Shown here: piece after piece, positions 63,306 to 64,000 of the stretch
Layout of the letters: every line of letters starts with the position of its first letter
Numbering within the stretch: position 1 is the first letter of the stretch
Assembly: GCF_039729195.1 (NCBI RefSeq)
Contig: NZ_CP155796.1
Coordinates: 2,232,001 to 2,296,000 of the forward strand
Source: Mycobacterium sp. DL
GTDB taxonomy: Bacteria; Actinomycetota; Actinomycetes; Mycobacteriales; Mycobacteriaceae
DNA: 64,000 bases
Direction: 5' to 3'
Program-made: the position numbers and the translations under genes
Notes under the pieces: model-generated
Databases searched by the model: none
Seen by the model: only the letters and a program-made list of their open reading frames with translations
What the model was told of the DNA's origin: nothing

Positions 63306-64000
63306 CGGAACGTCCTGCGGCGCGCGACATCGCCGACCGACTCGACCCGGTGCTGCGTCCCCTCGCCACGGCGCGCACCGACCTGGCGCCGGCAGTGCTG
63401 GGCGCCGTGCGTGATTCGCTCAACCAGCGGCGCGCGGAGACGGCCGCCACCGCAGACACCGTGGGTGTCGAGATCGAACAGCGTGATGTCGCAGTCGAGG
63501 CGGGCAGGGTCGTCACCGTGCGGATCTACCGCGGCGGCCCGCCGCCGGCCCCTGCGGTCGTCTACTGCCACGCAGGTGCGTTTGTGCTCGGAAACCTCGA
63601 CACCGACCACCGCCAGTGCATCGAGCTTGCCCGTCGCGGCCGGTGCACCGTGCTGTCGGTGAATTACCGCCTGGCGCCGGAGGATCCGTTCCCGGCAGCG
63701 TTGGATGATGCGATCGCCGTCCTCGAGTGGGCGGCAGGCAGTGCTGCGGCCCTGGGCATCGATTCCGATGCTCTGGCAGTGGCCGGAAGCAGCGCGGGGG
63801 CCGCCCTCGCTGCCCGGCTGGCCCAGCGCGCTGCCGCCGGAATGGCGCCGACGGTCGTGTTCCAGCTGTTGCACCAGCCCGTGCTCGACAACCGGCCGTC
63901 ACCGTCGAAGGACGAGTTCACCACCACCCCCGGATTCGACGGTCCCGCGGTGGACTGGATGTGGCGTCACTATCTGGCAGACACCCGGGCGACCGCAGAC
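63302..64000 (+). CDS. Alpha/beta hydrolase of the HSL group (partial, C-terminus outside window)
   Basis: First 233 residues of a hormone-sensitive-lipase-like hydrolase. The oxyanion motif is CHAGAFVLGN, where the group usually has HGGG, and the nucleophile elbow is AGSSAGAALA, where it usually has GDSAGG; the nucleophile Ser is kept. NYRLAPEDPFPAALDD is the hallmark of the family. The acid and His lie beyond the edge. ATG 63302 overlaps the monooxygenase TGA. Expected to hydrolyse the ester or lactone product. Confidence 0.88.
   Translation, partial: MTERPAARDIADRLDPVLRPLATARTDLAPAVLGAVRDSLNQRRAETAATADTVGVEIEQRDVAVEAGRVVTVRIYRGGPPPAPAVVYCHAGAFVLGNLDTDHRQCIELARRGRCTVLSVNYRLAPEDPFPAALDDAIAVLEWAAGSAAALGIDSDALAVAGSSAGAALAARLAQRAAAGMAPTVVFQLLHQPVLDNRPSPSKDEFTTTPGFDGPAVDWMWRHYLADTRATAD

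Overview
The window is high-GC DNA with the gene order of a mycobacterial chromosome. It follows the dacB2-rpsP-rimM-trmD-lppW-rplS-lepB-rnhB and comM-dprA-viuB-xerC-rpsB-tsf-amiC-pyrH-frr-cdsA-rlmN order known from M. tuberculosis (roughly Rv2911 to Rv2879). Large metabolic insertions, many GTG starts, a lipobox lipoprotein and many mycobacterial family proteins suggest a fast-growing environmental Mycolicibacterium/Mycobacterium. That identification is an inference from synteny and protein content. I see no rRNA, tRNA, CRISPR array, insertion sequence or prophage.

Layout. 1-2.3 kb: two tandem secreted D-Ala-D-Ala carboxypeptidases (the first cut by the window edge) and two NTF2/SnoaL-like proteins. 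2.3-9.9 kb: the translation/export core (rpsP, KH protein, rimM, trmD, rplS, lepB, rnhB, DUF2469), interrupted by an acidic-repeat esterase and an lppW-like lipoprotein. 9.9-18.8 kb: a species-variable insertion with an EAL-DICT signalling protein, a HAD phosphatase, a CoA-transferase/thioesterase pair, a one-polypeptide adenylation-carrier-acyltransferase fusion and three membrane proteins. 18.8-29.1 kb: yraN-comM-dprA, a small hypothetical gene, viuB, a lactate-monooxygenase-like enzyme, xerC, a hydrolase, an M23-like protein, rpsB and tsf, ending at a strong terminator.

29.2-46 kb: a second variable region. It has a polyprenyl glycosyl-phosphotransferase whose start is unclear, amiC, an FtsX/MacB-type ABC exporter followed closely by an amine permease and a copper amine oxidase, two MmyB-type regulators with nearby hydrolase and SDR genes, and a divergent MarR/methyltransferase pair resembling Rv2887 and Rv0560c. 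46-49.5 kb: the pyrH-frr-cdsA-rlmN core.

49.5-64 kb: a catabolic cluster with aldehyde dehydrogenase, CoA transferase, 3Fe-4S ferredoxin, cytochrome P450, zinc-type dehydrogenase, HpcH aldolase, SDR, Baeyer-Villiger-type monooxygenase, SMP-30 lactonase, thioesterase and an HSL-type hydrolase. These fit oxidation of a cyclic or ketone substrate, lactone formation, ring opening and CoA activation. Two closely related TetR regulators sit in the cluster.

The most distinctive signal is a 28-bp element, GTGACAC-N12-TTGTAAAG. It occurs at three promoters of this cluster and once more 49 kb away beside a SnoaL-like gene at the start of the window. It looks like the operator of an undescribed TetR regulon.
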